A stretch of DNA of 64,000 nucleotides from Chrysopilus asiliformis (GCA_964034945.1 OZ035961.1:62027629-62091628), one strand, 5' to 3'; numbered from the stretch's first letter, positions 32,047-43,100 are shown. Numbers and translations are program-made. Notes: a model not told the origin generated them from the letters alone.

Positions 32047-32560
32047 TTGGCACAGAATACTGTTATTGTAAGTATAATTAACGGGGGCCCATTACCGGGA
32101 AAGAATTATGTTATTTTTCCAGTTACGAGCAGGGGACTCAAAACTGGGGTTTTGAGTACACACACTGAAGGTTTACCGACCAAAATCGCGGCTAGGTTAT
32201 TCAAGATACCAAGAGGAACCACCCAAAATCGCCTTTACTATAGAAGCACAAAACCGAAGACTGACCCATCCCCAATTCTCGAGGATGGTCCGAAAAAAAT
32301 ATTGTTAAATGGTTGAAAGAAAATCATTCCAAGGGATTTGCGCGGCGTATTACTGATGTACAAAGTGCAGTAAAAGAATTTCTCGACGCATCACTTAGAA
32401 AAAATCCTTTTGTGGGAAATTATCCAAGAAAAAAGTGGTATCAATCTTTTCTAAAAAGACATCCAGATATAGCGATTAGAACACCAGAAGCTATAACAGA
32501 CGCTAGTTCCAAAGTGTCTGAGTCAAATATTAAGAAATGGTTTCAGGAAATAGAAACATT
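32047..32560 (+). pseudogene. Pogo/Tigger transposase, N-terminal DNA-binding part
   Basis: The first frame (32047-32316) carries a psq-like helix-turn-helix, 'TKIAARLFKIPRGTTQNRL'. The second (32313-32560) carries the Tc5/CENP-B-type helix-turn-helix region 'NPFVGNYPRKKWYQSFLKRH', 'PDIAIRTPEAITDASSKV' and 'ESNIKKWFQEIETF'. In intact members these bind the transposon ends. A frameshift near 32300 separates the two, and a non-LTR insertion cuts the protein at 32563. Confidence 0.85.
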
Positions 32561-32562
32561 TA

Positions 32563-33190
32563 TTTATTTATTTATTTATTTATTTACAAATTTCATCAAA
32601 ATACTGATTACTGATTAAAATTATTTACAATAAAATATGTATTAAAGCTTACTCTTCAGAAGCTCCAAACTATAGTTAAAATCAATATTTTCAAATTTCA
32701 AATTGAAATTACGGCATATGTTGGATATAGGTTCGTTAAGACCATAGTTTGTACGATGCATAGCAACATGAAGAAAATTATGACATCTACGTGGACGAGA
32801 AGGAGCAAGTATAGATATATTTTCTAATATTTGAGGCGAGCTAATCAGTCCCGTTAACAATTTGAACATAAAGGTAGTCTTTGTGATACTCCTTCTTTCT
32901 TTTAAGCTTTTTAAATTTAGCAGCGCAAGTCGATCTGCATAAGGAGGTAGACTTAAGACGTTGTTCCAGGGCAGTCCCTTCAGCGCAAAACGACTAAATC
33001 TCCTTTGCACCATTTCTATCCGATCACAATGTATCGCATAGAAAGGGTCCCAAACTACAGAACAATATTCTAATATTGGACGAACCAGAGAGCAGTATAA
33101 GGATTTGGTGACAAAAGGGTCAGAAAATTCCTTAGACCACCTCTTGATACAGCCCATGAGGGAATTAGCATACTTAGCCTTATTTAGAAA
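32563..33190 (-). pseudogene. 5'-truncated non-LTR retrotransposon (RT C-terminus)
   Basis: A 171-aa frame on the minus strand (33157-32642) contains 'FVTKSLYCSLVRPILEYC', 'SVVWDPFYAIHCDRIEMVQR' and 'LNLKSLKERRSI', the conserved region behind the RT of Jockey-type elements. The 3' end is a (TAAA)n tail, seen on the plus strand as TTTATTTATTTA at 32563-32585. Only the last about 600 bp were inserted, as is usual for aborted reverse transcription. The frame itself is intact up to its normal stop. Confidence 0.9.
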
Positions 33191-33199
33191 TTTTAACCG

Positions 33200-33385
33200 A
33201 TTCTACGCGTGTTTTTAACGGCGACGAGACAAATTTTTTGTTGTGCCCGAAAGTAGGAAAAGTCTTGAAAATTTAACTGTCATTGAAAATTTAACTTTCA
33301 TGTTTTCATTTTCAGCCGCCGGAGATGTACCACCTATGATAATCTACCCTTACAAAAGAATGCCTCAAAATATTATTGCTTCGCC
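33200..33385 (+). pseudogene. Pogo/Tigger transposase, start of DDE domain
   Basis: 'RVFNGDETNFLLCPKVGKVL' holds the first catalytic Asp (NGDET) of the DDE_1 domain. Further on, 'FSAAGDVPPMIIYPYKRMPQ' is the strand-rich segment preceding the second Asp. Stops and a frameshift separate these. The second Asp and third acidic residue are missing, having been removed around the foldback insertion at 33386. Confidence 0.85.
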
Positions 33386-33690
33386 TTTTTTGGCGGGAAA
33401 CTGCAGGGGGGTGGTCAGCTGATTTTTTCATGCATTTTTCGACGATTTTTATGCCCCCGGGCTAACTTCTGAACCAGTTCGGGTTTCACTTTCGTAGTAC
33501 ATCCATTGGAAAGGTATTTTGCTCTAGTTTGCGCCTAAGATGGCAGCTGACCACCCCCCAGCAGTTCCCTGCCAAAAAAGAGCTTATATCAATGAAACTA
33601 GAACAAAATGCCTTTCTAATGCTGGTACAACCAAAGTGAAACCCAAAAGTTAGTCAAGGGGCATTTTCGTGCATCGTTCTTTATCAACAT
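33386..33690. repeat. Foldback MITE cluster inside the transposase
   Basis: The left block TTTTTTGGCGGGAAACTGCA to GGTCAGCTG (33386-33421) is inverted at 33544-33579. The inner segment 33425-33540 (GGTTTCACTTTC, AAAGG-ATTTTGCTCTAGTTT) is inverted again just beyond, at 33580-33690. Two overlapping palindromes therefore share the central block. I could not define a target duplication. Confidence 0.65.
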
Positions 33691-33699
33691 TTCAACAGT

Positions 33700-34290
33700 C
33701 ATCAGTATCTGTCTCAAAGATTCCAAATGGAAGATGATGAGGTACAAAGTTGAAAATAATGAGTTTAAAGTTAATTTCATACAATATTTTTCTAGATTCA
33801 GTTAATTTTGGAAAAAGATATTTTACATTTTGAAACTGATATCCACCCAAAGACTTTGGACAAAAATTCTAAGACCAATATAAAATTTAAACGTGATATT
33901 TTTGTTCAAAATTCACCAACAATAATCCTTTTCAAGTCATAAATGTTTTCGATATAGCTGCCATGTCCGTGGATATTTTAGATCCAACTCCAGTAGAAAT
34001 ATTAAATTGTTTACCCATGCCAACAACACCAATCCGTACGGGAAATAAAAATATTGAAAGGCAAAGCTTTATTGTGTCGTCAACACCATTTAAAAAAGCA
34101 GAAAAAGAAAAAATAGAAAAAAATATCTGCAAAGAAAGAAAAGGATGAAAGACGGAAAAGGGCTGCAGAAAAAATAAAAATCGAAGAAGAGTTGGTGAAA
34201 AAAAAACCAACGTCTTGCAAAAAGAACTTTGAAACTTCTTGCAAAGAAACCTTTAAAAAAGGCTGCACAAAAAAAATAGAAAACTAATAA
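33700..34290 (+). pseudogene. Pogo/Tigger transposase, C-terminal tail
   Basis: Frames contain 'DILDPTPVEILNCLP', 'PTTPIRTGNKNIERQSFIVS' and a long Lys/Arg/Glu-rich tail ('STPFKKAEKEKIEKN'), as in the C-termini of insect Tigger transposases. Homopolymer A runs have caused frameshifts. Confidence 0.65.
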
Positions 34291-34984
34291 CAAAATTTCA
34301 AAACAATATAAAAAATATATAAAAAAATATATAAAAAATGCTCTTTTTCTTTAAGATAAAAAAATTAAAAATTAAAATCCTTGCCAAATCTTGTTAATTT
34401 AGTAGTTCTCGAAACTGGTGCAATATCAGGGCTCCGAACTGGTGGCTATAGATGCTCATAACTGGCGAGTGGGGGGCTCAGAACTAAATTTTGGGATAAT
34501 TTCCACATTGACACATAATTCTTTTTTTTATCCAAATTGTTGAAGAATGTGTATATATTAATTTAATTTAAACATTTCATACTTTCGACCAGTAAGTATA
34601 AGTTTCTCAAAAAGTATACGGAAGACAAAGAAAAGATGGTATGAAGTGAAAAAAAATGCTTAAAGGGGCTCAGATCTGGGTATTTTACCCTACTCGTTGT
34701 TAAAAACACTTTAGGTTTGAAAAAATGTCAAACGCCGTAAATTGTTTTATGTGGGAGCTGTGTTTAAAGATAATTATATCCAAGTTGAAAACAGTCTGTT
34801 CGGTTCGGTCTTACTTGACTCCACAACTCACGGGACTTTTGTTGGAGCTAGACCCCAGAAAAATACCTTTGCCAAATATTAGGCCGATAGGTTCGGTAGT
34901 ATCCCGTGAAACAGTAATAGGAAGAAAAACACAGCTTCAGATTCACTCTATCCCCTGCCCTTACTCCCCCACCCCTCGCGCTAC

Positions 34985-35260
34985 TTTAATATGGGTAATG
35001 AAATTCCAGCGGAGGCAATTTCCCATTCGACCTGCGTTTTCCATGACCATCAACAAATCTCAGGGCCAGACATTTGACAAAGTGGGGATTGTGTTGTACG
35101 AGCCCGTTTTCTCCCACGGGCAAATATACGCTGCACTTTCACGCACCCGTAACCCGGCTTCAATTCGCATTGCCACGCCGAAGAACAAGGCCAAAATAGA
35201 AATTGAGAACGAAGAAGGTGTCTTTATTCGGAATGTTGTATACAAAACCGTCCTCTCAGG
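34985..35260 (+). pseudogene. Helitron helicase, C-terminal fragment
   Basis: The peptide 'FQRRQFPIRPAFSMTINKSQ' with 'GQTFDKVGIVL', 'FSHGQIYAALSRTRNPASI' and 'NVVYKTVL' is the end of the PIF1-type helicase of Helitrons (motifs V and VI, Q-R-FP, TINKSQGQT and the Arg-finger region ALSR). The helicase drives rolling-circle transposition. Upstream sequence from 34800 is only weakly similar ('TPRATLIWVMK'), and the Rep nuclease is absent. I did not find a clear CTAG hairpin end. Confidence 0.85.
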
Positions 35261-35329
35261 TGATTTATTTGTGTCAATAGCTAGAATTTTGTTGTTTTTT
35301 AATTTCAACTTTTCTTACGTCTAAAAAGG

Positions 35330-35850
35330 TCTTGAAAATTGAAATAAAATATAGAAATGTTTTTCCCATGGAGATTTACTAATCATGCCAATCGCGAATA
35401 TCTAAATATGTGTGAATGTGTATAAATATGTTTGAGATACCCTAAGAAAACCTCAAAGATTTTGATGTGTATCTGATTATGTATGTATTTATTTGTGATA
35501 AAAATTGTAACGCTTTTACTCTCATAGTACCCTATCAAATTGAATTTAGAAAAATCGCAGTTGGAAGTTGGATTTATAGAATTCAAAATACAATAATTTA
35601 TACAATTAAAAAAGGTATGGCACAGCAAAATTGTATACATTTTTTTGAATTCATACTTTTTTTATTAAAGTAAATAACCCGATTGATACATTATTTAAAA
35701 AAAAACTCTGTTAATGGCGAATATAGGGCCTAACTAGTCTCTACGAGGCTTACTATTACCTCCTTGTGTCACACAATGTGTACGTCGATCAAAGTTTAAA
35801 GACAACCTAGGATTGTGTAAAAAATTACAACTAAAATACGAAAAACTTAA
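35330..35850. other. Intron sequence, nothing recognised
   Basis: AT-rich. The block 'CTAGTCTCTACGAGGC' at 35734 is an early copy of the motif in the next feature. No gene was found. Confidence 0.4.
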
Positions 35851-35854
35851 ATAT

Positions 35855-37125
35855 GGTGAAATTTTAAGGTAAAACTAGCTTGGCCTTAGCTTGGCCCCAG
35901 ATTGACCAAATAGTGACTAAAAGCGAAACTAGCCTCTACGAGGCCTGCTCTAAAGTTGTCATGTCACAAACTGTTGTTTGGAGAAAAAGTAGTAAGTGCT
36001 AGAAGACCGCAAAAGATTTACCTCTATCTTCGGTAGTACAGTCACTTGGCCCAATAATTTTGTATGAACTGAAACTCAGTGACTGCAAAATACAGTGGAG
36101 GCCCAATATAACGACCTACATATATAATGTTCAGCCCGTACGTTAAAACAGGTTCGTTATAACGAAATGCGCATTAAAGATCAACATATGTTTTTATGAA
36201 CATTATCATAATGAGATTTTAGATTGAGGTAAATTTTCATACGATTTATTCTTATGTGGGATAATGCTTTAATGTATGTATAAGCGTTACAAATCCAACT
36301 TACACTGATTACATTACCTTAAAAGTTTAATTATTCGCGACGGTTTCACGTATAACACACATTATTTACGAAACAAATAGTTTTTCGTTATATAGAATAA
36401 CAAAATTTTTCGTCTTTCACTATAGAGATGCTAATAATAATAATAATAATACAATAATATAATAATAATACGTAATAATAATTCGAAACTGCTGTTCGCT
36501 ATACTGGACGTTCGTTATATAGGTATACAATATAGTGGACGCCCGGAAGGGAAATTTTTTCTTCGCGGGTAAAAATATCTGTAACGGTTCACGAAATATT
36601 TGAAAAAACAGTTTTTTACATATGTTTTCCGAAACTTTAAATAGTGCATAGGAAAGTCATTTTATGTTGTTCACATAAGATATTTCAGTTTTCAGTAAAT
36701 TTAATCAAACGAAAAACTTAAATATTGACCAATTTTAAAATAAAACTAGCTTGGCCTGGGCTTGGCCAAACAGTGAGCTTTTAGTACGAAATTAGCGTCT
36801 ACGAGTCCTACCCTAGAGTTATCCCGTTACAAACTATTTTTTGGGAGAAAAACACTAAGTGCTGGCGAAATCTTTTGCGGTCTTCTAGCACTTACTACTT
36901 TTTCTCCAAACAACAGTTTGTGACATGATAAATTTAGAGCAGGCCTCGTAGAGGCTAGTTTCGCATTAAAAGCGCCACTATTTGGTCATTCTGGGGCCAA
37001 GCTAAGGTCAAGCTTTTATTTAAAAAAAAAATGCGTATTTCGATATAATGAATCTTCGATTTAAAGTACGGGCTGAACATTATATAGTTCATTATATTGG
37101 ACGTTCAATGTATAATGACTATCCG
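35855..37125. repeat. Nested inverted repeats, Tigger/mariner-like
   Basis: A segment with AGCTTGGCC repeats, GCCTCTACGAGGC and 'TTTGGAGAAAAAGTAGTAAG' occurs at 35870-36020 and twice more as the two arms of a palindrome (36735-36866 and 36880-37020, centre near 36870). Outside it, 'TATAATGTTCAGCCCGTACG' at 36122 is inverted at 37067-37087, next to CAGTGGAGGCCCAATATAAC at 36092, a sequence resembling Tigger/pogo termini. I read this as one element inserted into another. Exact ends are uncertain. Confidence 0.55.
36428..36482. repeat. (TAA)n microsatellite, imperfect
   Basis: A run of TAA/ATA units with a few interruptions, within the nested inverted repeats. Confidence 0.85.
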
Positions 37126-37570
37126 CGGTAGGAATCACAGGAGCTCTCAGATCAACACCAACAGAGAGAATGGAAGCTTTACTGCACCTCGTTCCCCTAA
37201 ATGAGTACACAAGGTGCACTGCTGCCAAGAGTCCACTGAGACTCATTCTTAAAAGTGATAAATAGGGAATCCGTACTCTACGGATTATTGTATTCCCCAC
37301 CTGGACACAAATGTGAACTTCTCAATTCTGATTTCCGAAAGAAGGCTTTGGGACCTCAACAGTGTCATCGACCAGCAAGATGTCTCGGTATACACGTACG
37401 AATCAAAAACTGGAGAAGGTACGGGAGAACCCGTTCTCGGGAAACCCTGTCTTCCAAAATAGTTACAAACTGTAGTATTTCATGCTGAAATTTACGGCAT
37501 AATAGCCGCTGCAAGCTTGATAATGACGAGAGAACTATTCAGAACAATGGTGACAAGCTACGTCGGCAGT
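37126..37570 (+). pseudogene. LOA/R1-like non-LTR fragment (RT end and RNase H)
   Basis: Frames show 'ITGALRSTPTERMEALLHLV' and 'PLNEYTRCTAAKSPLRL', matching the conserved block after the RT (compare 'ITGAMRSCPTAALEIIINLL' near 53100), and decayed RNase H sequence 'VFHAEIYGIIAAASL', like 'VFQAEVYAIRAAASL' at 28316. Many stops. A short decayed copy. Confidence 0.7.
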
Positions 37571-37589
37571 CAAATAATCAATAGTGTTC

Positions 37590-37942
37590 TCAAACTTGAC
37601 CGTGACTGCGACCCAGGTCAATTTCAGGTAAACGGGTATCATCTAGAGCCTGTATTATTTCGTCAAAGGAGTATCGGAATTTATATCCGCAGTGATGTGC
37701 CTTACTCACTACTTCCTAATTTGGAAAAATGCCCTAACCCAGAATATAATTTCATCTGACTAAAGCTCCATATGCACATCTACCTCTGTTTCATTTACCG
37801 AAGCCCTAATTGTTCCACCGAGAACACCTTGGTCGAGTTGGCCAAATTGTTGGACTCCATCGATGCAATTACTGCATCAAATCCTGACGCTAAAATTGTG
37901 GTTGCGGGTGATTTCAACATCCATAATGATAAGTGGCTTCAA
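37590..37942 (+). pseudogene. Non-LTR retrotransposon endonuclease fragment
   Basis: Two frames give 'SIGIYIRSDVPYSLLP' and 'YLCFIYRSPNCSTENTLVE' with 'KIVVAGDFNIHNDKWLQ', the middle of an APE endonuclease with the Y-R-P and GDFN motifs. It is the same family as the inverted piece at 13900-14150. It ends abruptly at the GACA-family repeat at 37943. Confidence 0.8.
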
Positions 37943-38485
37943 AAACAAAACTTGGAGAAAATAAAATTTCCCACACTTTTGTCTTTAGCTATAACTCGAT
38001 ATCTCGACCTGTTATCGAGATAAACCGTTATTTCTAAAAAAAAAACAGTTTTTTGCGATTATCTCGAAAATTAACGGGTTTTTGCTGACTGAATGTATGA
38101 AGTGAATTAATGAGAATGGCATTCTGCACAATTTTGTTTCTTACCGTTATCCGTTATATTTTACCGTTATTGAGATATTTTCATTCATATGTAAAAAATC
38201 ATATTTTTGCGAATAATTTGCAAACTACCGGTTTTTCGACAAATGAGTTAAAAGAATAATTAAAGATGTTAACATTTTCTACATTTTTGCCATTTACCGT
38301 AAATTTATATCTTTTACCGTTCTCAAGTTATCTCAAATTTTGTACGTTTTTGATATTTTTGGATGGACCAACAATTTATTGGGAGGTTGTATTGGGTTGA
38401 CAATACGACAGGGCTATAACGAAAATTGCACAGGGTCGTAGATTTTGTAGAAGAAAGTTTTGTGTTGACCACAACTGATATTTTT
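37943..38485 (-). repeat. GACA-tailed repeat family, partial copy (inverted partner)
   Basis: This matches the reverse complement of 38683-39240, from 'AAACTTGGAGAAAATAAAAT' to 'GTTGACCACAACTGATATTT'. It lacks the part nearest the GACA tail. With the next copy it makes a large inverted repeat around a loop of about 190 bp. Confidence 0.85.
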
Positions 38486-38501
38486 TATATATAATAAGGC
38501 A

Positions 38502-38630
38502 ATGAAGCAAACAAATCAAAGCGAATTTAAAACTCTGATCGAGGAGATGGAGAAGGTGCCTGAGATCGCCAATGGGTTCCCGACAGGGAAAACAAAATCA
38601 GAGGTAAACGATTTCTGGGAGCATCTCTAA
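38502..38630 (+). pseudogene. Short Zeste/Myb-SANT-like peptide in the loop
   Basis: A 42-codon frame encodes 'FKTLIEEMEKVPEIANGF' and 'TKSEVNDFWEHL', ending in TAA. The spacing of a Leu-rich helix, 'P-x-IA-x-G' and 'FWEHL' resembles the SANT-like DNA-binding domain of zeste-type and Harbinger-associated proteins, but only half of such a domain (about 80 aa) is here. It may be an exon or a captured fragment of a transposon's DNA-binding protein. It is too short to be sure. Confidence 0.35.
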
Positions 38631-38682
38631 TTGAATTTCTAGTAATTTTCATATCAGTGTTGTAATTATCATTAAAGAAAAA

Positions 38683-39415
38683 TATCAGTTGTGGTCAACA
38701 CAAAACTTTCTTCTACAAAATCTACGACCTTGTGCAATTTACGCTAGAGCCCTGTCGCGTTGTCAACCTAAGACGACCTCCCAATAAATTCTTGGTTTAT
38801 TCAAAAATATCAAAAACGTACAAAATTTGAGATAACTTGAGAACTGTAAAAGATATCAATTTACGGTAAATGGCAAAAATGTAGAAAATGTTAACGTCTT
38901 TAATTATTCTTTTAACTGATTTGTCGAAAAACCGTTAGTTTGCAAATTATTCGCAAACATATGATTTTTTACATATTAATGAAAATATCTCAATAACGGT
39001 AAAAGCTAACGGATAACGGTAAGAAACAAAATTGTGCAGAATGCCATTCTCATTAATTCACTTCATACATTCAGTCAGCAAAAACCCGTTAGTTTTCGAG
39101 ATAATCGCAAAAAACTGTTTTTTTTTTTTTGGAAATAACGGTTTATCTCGATAACAGGTGGAGATATCGAGTTATAGCTAAAGACAATTTTATTTTCTTT
39201 TTTTTTTCGTGGGAAATTTTATTTTCTCCAAGTTTTGTCATACTTAAGGCCACTAAAAAACCCGTAGTTTGGGAGTAAATCGAGAAAAACGAAATTGCGA
39301 TTTTTGAAAAACCGCCATTTTGGATACTTCCGGTTAACGGATTTCCACCAAAAGTTGATAGGATCGTCCCATTTCAGGACCCAACATGCCTATAAAATTT
39401 CATGGCACTAGCTCT
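38683..39415 (+). repeat. GACA-tailed repeat family, copy ending at the gap
   Basis: Nearly identical to 50056-50760, from AAATATCAGTTGTGGTCAAC to CATGGCACTAGCTCT. It stops at the run of N exactly 36 bases before the point where the array begins in the copy at 50785. The gap therefore probably hides another GACA array. Confidence 0.9.
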
Positions 39416-39615
39416 NNNNNNNNNNNNNNNNNNNNNNNNNNNNNNNNNNNNNNNNNNNNNNNNNNNNNNNNNNNNNNNNNNNNNNNNNNNNNNNNNNNNN
39501 NNNNNNNNNNNNNNNNNNNNNNNNNNNNNNNNNNNNNNNNNNNNNNNNNNNNNNNNNNNNNNNNNNNNNNNNNNNNNNNNNNNNNNNNNNNNNNNNNNNN
39601 NNNNNNNNNNNNNNN
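39416..39615. other. Assembly gap, 200 N
   Basis: A round-number gap, so the size is probably nominal. The sequence on its left is about to enter a GACA array, and the sequence on its right begins 5 bases before a retrotransposon primer binding site. The gap must therefore also hold the 5' LTR of the BEL element. Confidence 0.95.
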
Positions 39616-39620
39616 ATTTC

Positions 39621-39638
39621 TGGTCCTTCGAGCCGGAT
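39621..39638 (+). promoter_or_regulatory. BEL primer binding site, tRNA-Tyr type
   Basis: TGGTCCTTCGAGCCGGAT is complementary to the 3' end of insect tRNA-Tyr as I remember it (ATCCGGCTCGAAGGA plus CCA), a perfect 18-base match. This primes minus-strand DNA synthesis and marks the end of the missing 5' LTR. Confidence 0.8.
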
Positions 39639-40153
39639 CAAAGACTACTACGTCGCTATCGCGAAGACTTTAACACGCTTAAAGACTCGTTAAAGACATA
39701 TTTCTTATTCCGTCGTGTATATCGTGCTTGCACTCAACCGCTTTCTGTAGGAGTGCTCTCGTTTGAATTCGGCTGTGCTAATTCACACAACTGCTAATGT
39801 TAAAATCGCTAACTTTCGCATTTATCTAAAAAGGGAAAAATAATCGAAATCATTTGATTAAGTTTAATCAAACTCCCTCGCTGGCTAGTGCATTGGAGTG
39901 TCTTCGTACGTTCGATAATAAAAAGGCACATCTGGCACTTTTATTGTCGGTTCAATTGTTTTTTGCTGGCGTGCGCTTGACAATACCGTTTGGCACAAGC
40001 AGTTATTCGAATTCTATTGTCTTCAGTCTATCGATTCCTTTTTTTGTGTGAACGTTATTTGGTTAGTTCCTTACTCTGACTTTTTCTAATTCGAAAATTC
40101 CCCTTGTGCGAACATTTCGAGCTGTGGAACATTGACGTTTTTGTGCGAAAAAT
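39639..40153 (+). other. BEL 5' untranslated leader
   Basis: About 515 bases between the primer site and the ATG. It has several stops and only short frames. Packaging signals would be expected here, but none can be recognised by eye. Confidence 0.7.
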
Positions 40154-43100
40154 ATGCCGACTTTAACAAAACGCGATACCGCGAAAAACGCCATAAGACG
40201 TACGCTAGTAGCAAGTAAAGATGCGGACGCCGAGTACGATCTCGTTAGTGTGGAATCGTATTTACAGTTGCTACGCGAGCAGTGGGAAGCGTTTCGGATG
40301 GCTCATAACCTGGTTTTAGAAACATGTGGCCCTTCCACTCTAAAGGATCAAGAACCGGAGTTCGAGCAGGCTGAACAGTGGTATCGTGACAGCTTAATAA
40401 ACTTTTCCCGATTGCAAGCTTCTCTAGCCCCACGTCGATCGCTATCACAGTCAGATCGATCGCCCTCCAATACCCCGGCAATAGCGCAACCCGTACCAGC
40501 TCAGACGCGATCTGCAGCAAAGTTGCCTCCAATTGCATTGCCGACATTCAACGGAGATCCCTGCGAATGGAAATCATTCCACGATCGATTTTCCTCGTTA
40601 GTGCATAACAACGATGGGCTAGCTGGAAGCCAAAAGCTGCACTATCTTCGGTCAACATTACAAGGTGAGGCACTTAATGTAATTCAGTCATTTCCTGTCA
40701 CAGATCAAAATTATGCTGAGGCATGGACCGCTCTCAAAACCCGTTACGACGTCCACCGAGTAATCGTAGAATCCCATATCAGTGCATTAGTTTCGCTTCC
40801 ATCTGTCAAAACAGAATCTGCCACAGCAATCAAGGCTTTGTTGGACAATATTTTAATCCACGTCCGTGCGCTTAAAGCTATAAAGCAGCCTATTGAGCAT
40901 TGGGATGCCTGGATAATCCACTTCACAGCAGCAAAACTTGATCCCGAGACGCGAAAACAATGGGAAATGCAACTAACTTCGTCAGAAATCCCCGCTTTCA
41001 CAGCACTGACAACATTCTTGGAAAGTAGGTGCCGCTCGTTAACCGCCGTGGAATCACACAAGCCATCACAAGCTTTCGTAAGTAAGACCGTTAAATCTAA
41101 ATCAGTTCCCGGTTCTCTGCATGCAACAAATGGTAAAACATCGGATTTCCATGGGATGCGCTCGAAAGGTAACGGAAAATCCAATCGCACATCAGCAATG
41201 ACGGCCGGCGCTACATGCGTTTACTGTATGGGTTTGCATGCAATTTACTTTTGTACTCAGTTCAAATCACTTGATTCTTCTGGCAGACGTTCGGCAGCTG
41301 AACAGAAGAAACTCTGCACAAACTGTCTAAGCAACGGACATCCTTTAGACGAGTGTCGCAGCACGTCCACATGTCGCGTTTGTGACAAACGCCATCACAC
41401 GCTTTTGCACACAGACACTAACGCTTCCGCTGTAATATCCCCCAACTCTTCCGCTGCAATTTCCCCCAACTCTTCCACTGTAATTTCTCCCAACTCTTCC
41501 ACTGTAGCGTCTGTTCATTTCGCTAACAACCATCGCTCAGCTTTGCTCGCTACCGCTGTCGTAAACGTTTTGGACGCTGCTGGACGTTGGCAATCAGCTC
41601 GCATACTATTCGACACTGGATCGCACGTTTCTTTCGTTTCTGAAGCTTGCATGCAACGTTTAAAAATAAACAGAAGTCCGCAGTCGACTTCTATTGCTGG
41701 CATCGGAGCCACTAACATCGGATATACAAAAGGATCCGCGTCGCTAACTCTTTCATCGACAGTGAGCAAATTCTCCATTACGATTCAGGCATTGATTTTA
41801 CCGAAAATCACAAACAACTTACCCGCAACGAGAGTAGATCTAGGTAATTGGCCTCATCTGAATTGCATTCAATTAGCCGATCCTCAGTTCTTCGTCCCGG
41901 CCCCGGTCGACATACTATTGGGAGCCGATGAATTGAGTACCGTCTTCCTGGACGGACTCATTAAAGGACCGCAAGGTTCACCTATGGCGCAAAATTCCTC
42001 CTTTGGTTGGGTTCTTATTGGAAATGTAAATTGTCTCGCCGATCGGAGCGCTAATTTCTCTGCCATTAGTCTACACTGCGACGCGGATTTGACTACAGCC
42101 GTTTCTAAGTTCTGGGAACTCGAAGATATTCCCGTTACTAAGCACTATACGGAAGAAGAAAGGACCTGTGAACGGATATTCGAAGAAACGCACTCTCGCC
42201 TGGACAACGGCAGGTATGTAGTTAAACTGCCATTTAAAGAACATCGGCCATTGGGAAACTCTCGCGAGGCTGCTGTTCGAGGACTGCTTCGAATGGAAGC
42301 GCGTTTCCGAAGGGATCCTCTATTACATGAGGAATACAAGTCCTTTATGAGAGAATTCCTTACACTAGGGCATATGGAAGAGGCGAGCGAAAACCTACCC
42401 CAGGAAAAATGCTATTACATGCCCCATCGCGCCGTCATCAAGGAGTCTAGTTCAACAACTCGACTCAGAGTTGTATTTAACGCGTCAATGAAAACTTCCT
42501 CTGGCGTCTCGCTCAATGACACGCAGATGATCGGGCCTCAGCTTCAGCCTCCGTTGAATACATTATTATTAAGGTTCCGATCTCATCGATTAGCAATGAC
42601 CGCGGACGTCACAAAAATGTACCGCCAGATATTCGTCTCTAAAGAGGACACGGAGTTCCAAAGGATAGTTTGGCGAGAGTCACCTTCTGAACCCATTAAA
42701 AATTACAGATTACTGACCGTCACCTACGGGGTCTCATCAGCATCCTACCTCGCAGTTAAAAGTCTACAACAAATCGCTATAGACGAAGGGGATCGTTTCC
42801 CACTCGCTTCGCCGATAGTCCCTCGAGTTTTTTATATGGATGACCTCCTCACTGGGTCATACGACGAAACAGAACTGATACGTCTTCAACGTGAAATCCT
42901 GGCTCTTCTGCGGAAAGGCGGTTTCGAACTCCGCAAGTGGTCTTCTAACTCAGATGCCCTTCTGGAGAGCATACCTCCTGAGCTACGAGAGACGAAGATA
43001 TCGCTTTCTTTAGCTGATGACGACACTGTAAAGACTTTGGGATTGCAGTGGAACCCTTCGTCCGACTGCCTCATGTTTTCAGTAGATCTTCCAGATGCAA

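Larger units (their letters stand above)
31117..34690 (+). mobile_element. Tigger/pogo-type DNA transposon, interrupted
   Basis: The left 170 bp and right 220 bp match the MITE at 14532-14916. The right end is GGGTAAAATACCCAGATCTG in reverse, followed by TA at 34691. Between them lie transposase pieces of the pogo (HTH_psq/HTH Tc5/DDE_1) type. The element is broken by a piggyBac-like MITE (31289-31871), a 5'-truncated non-LTR fragment (32563-33190, minus) and a foldback repeat (33386-33690). It is the autonomous relative of the MITE, now dead. Confidence 0.85.
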
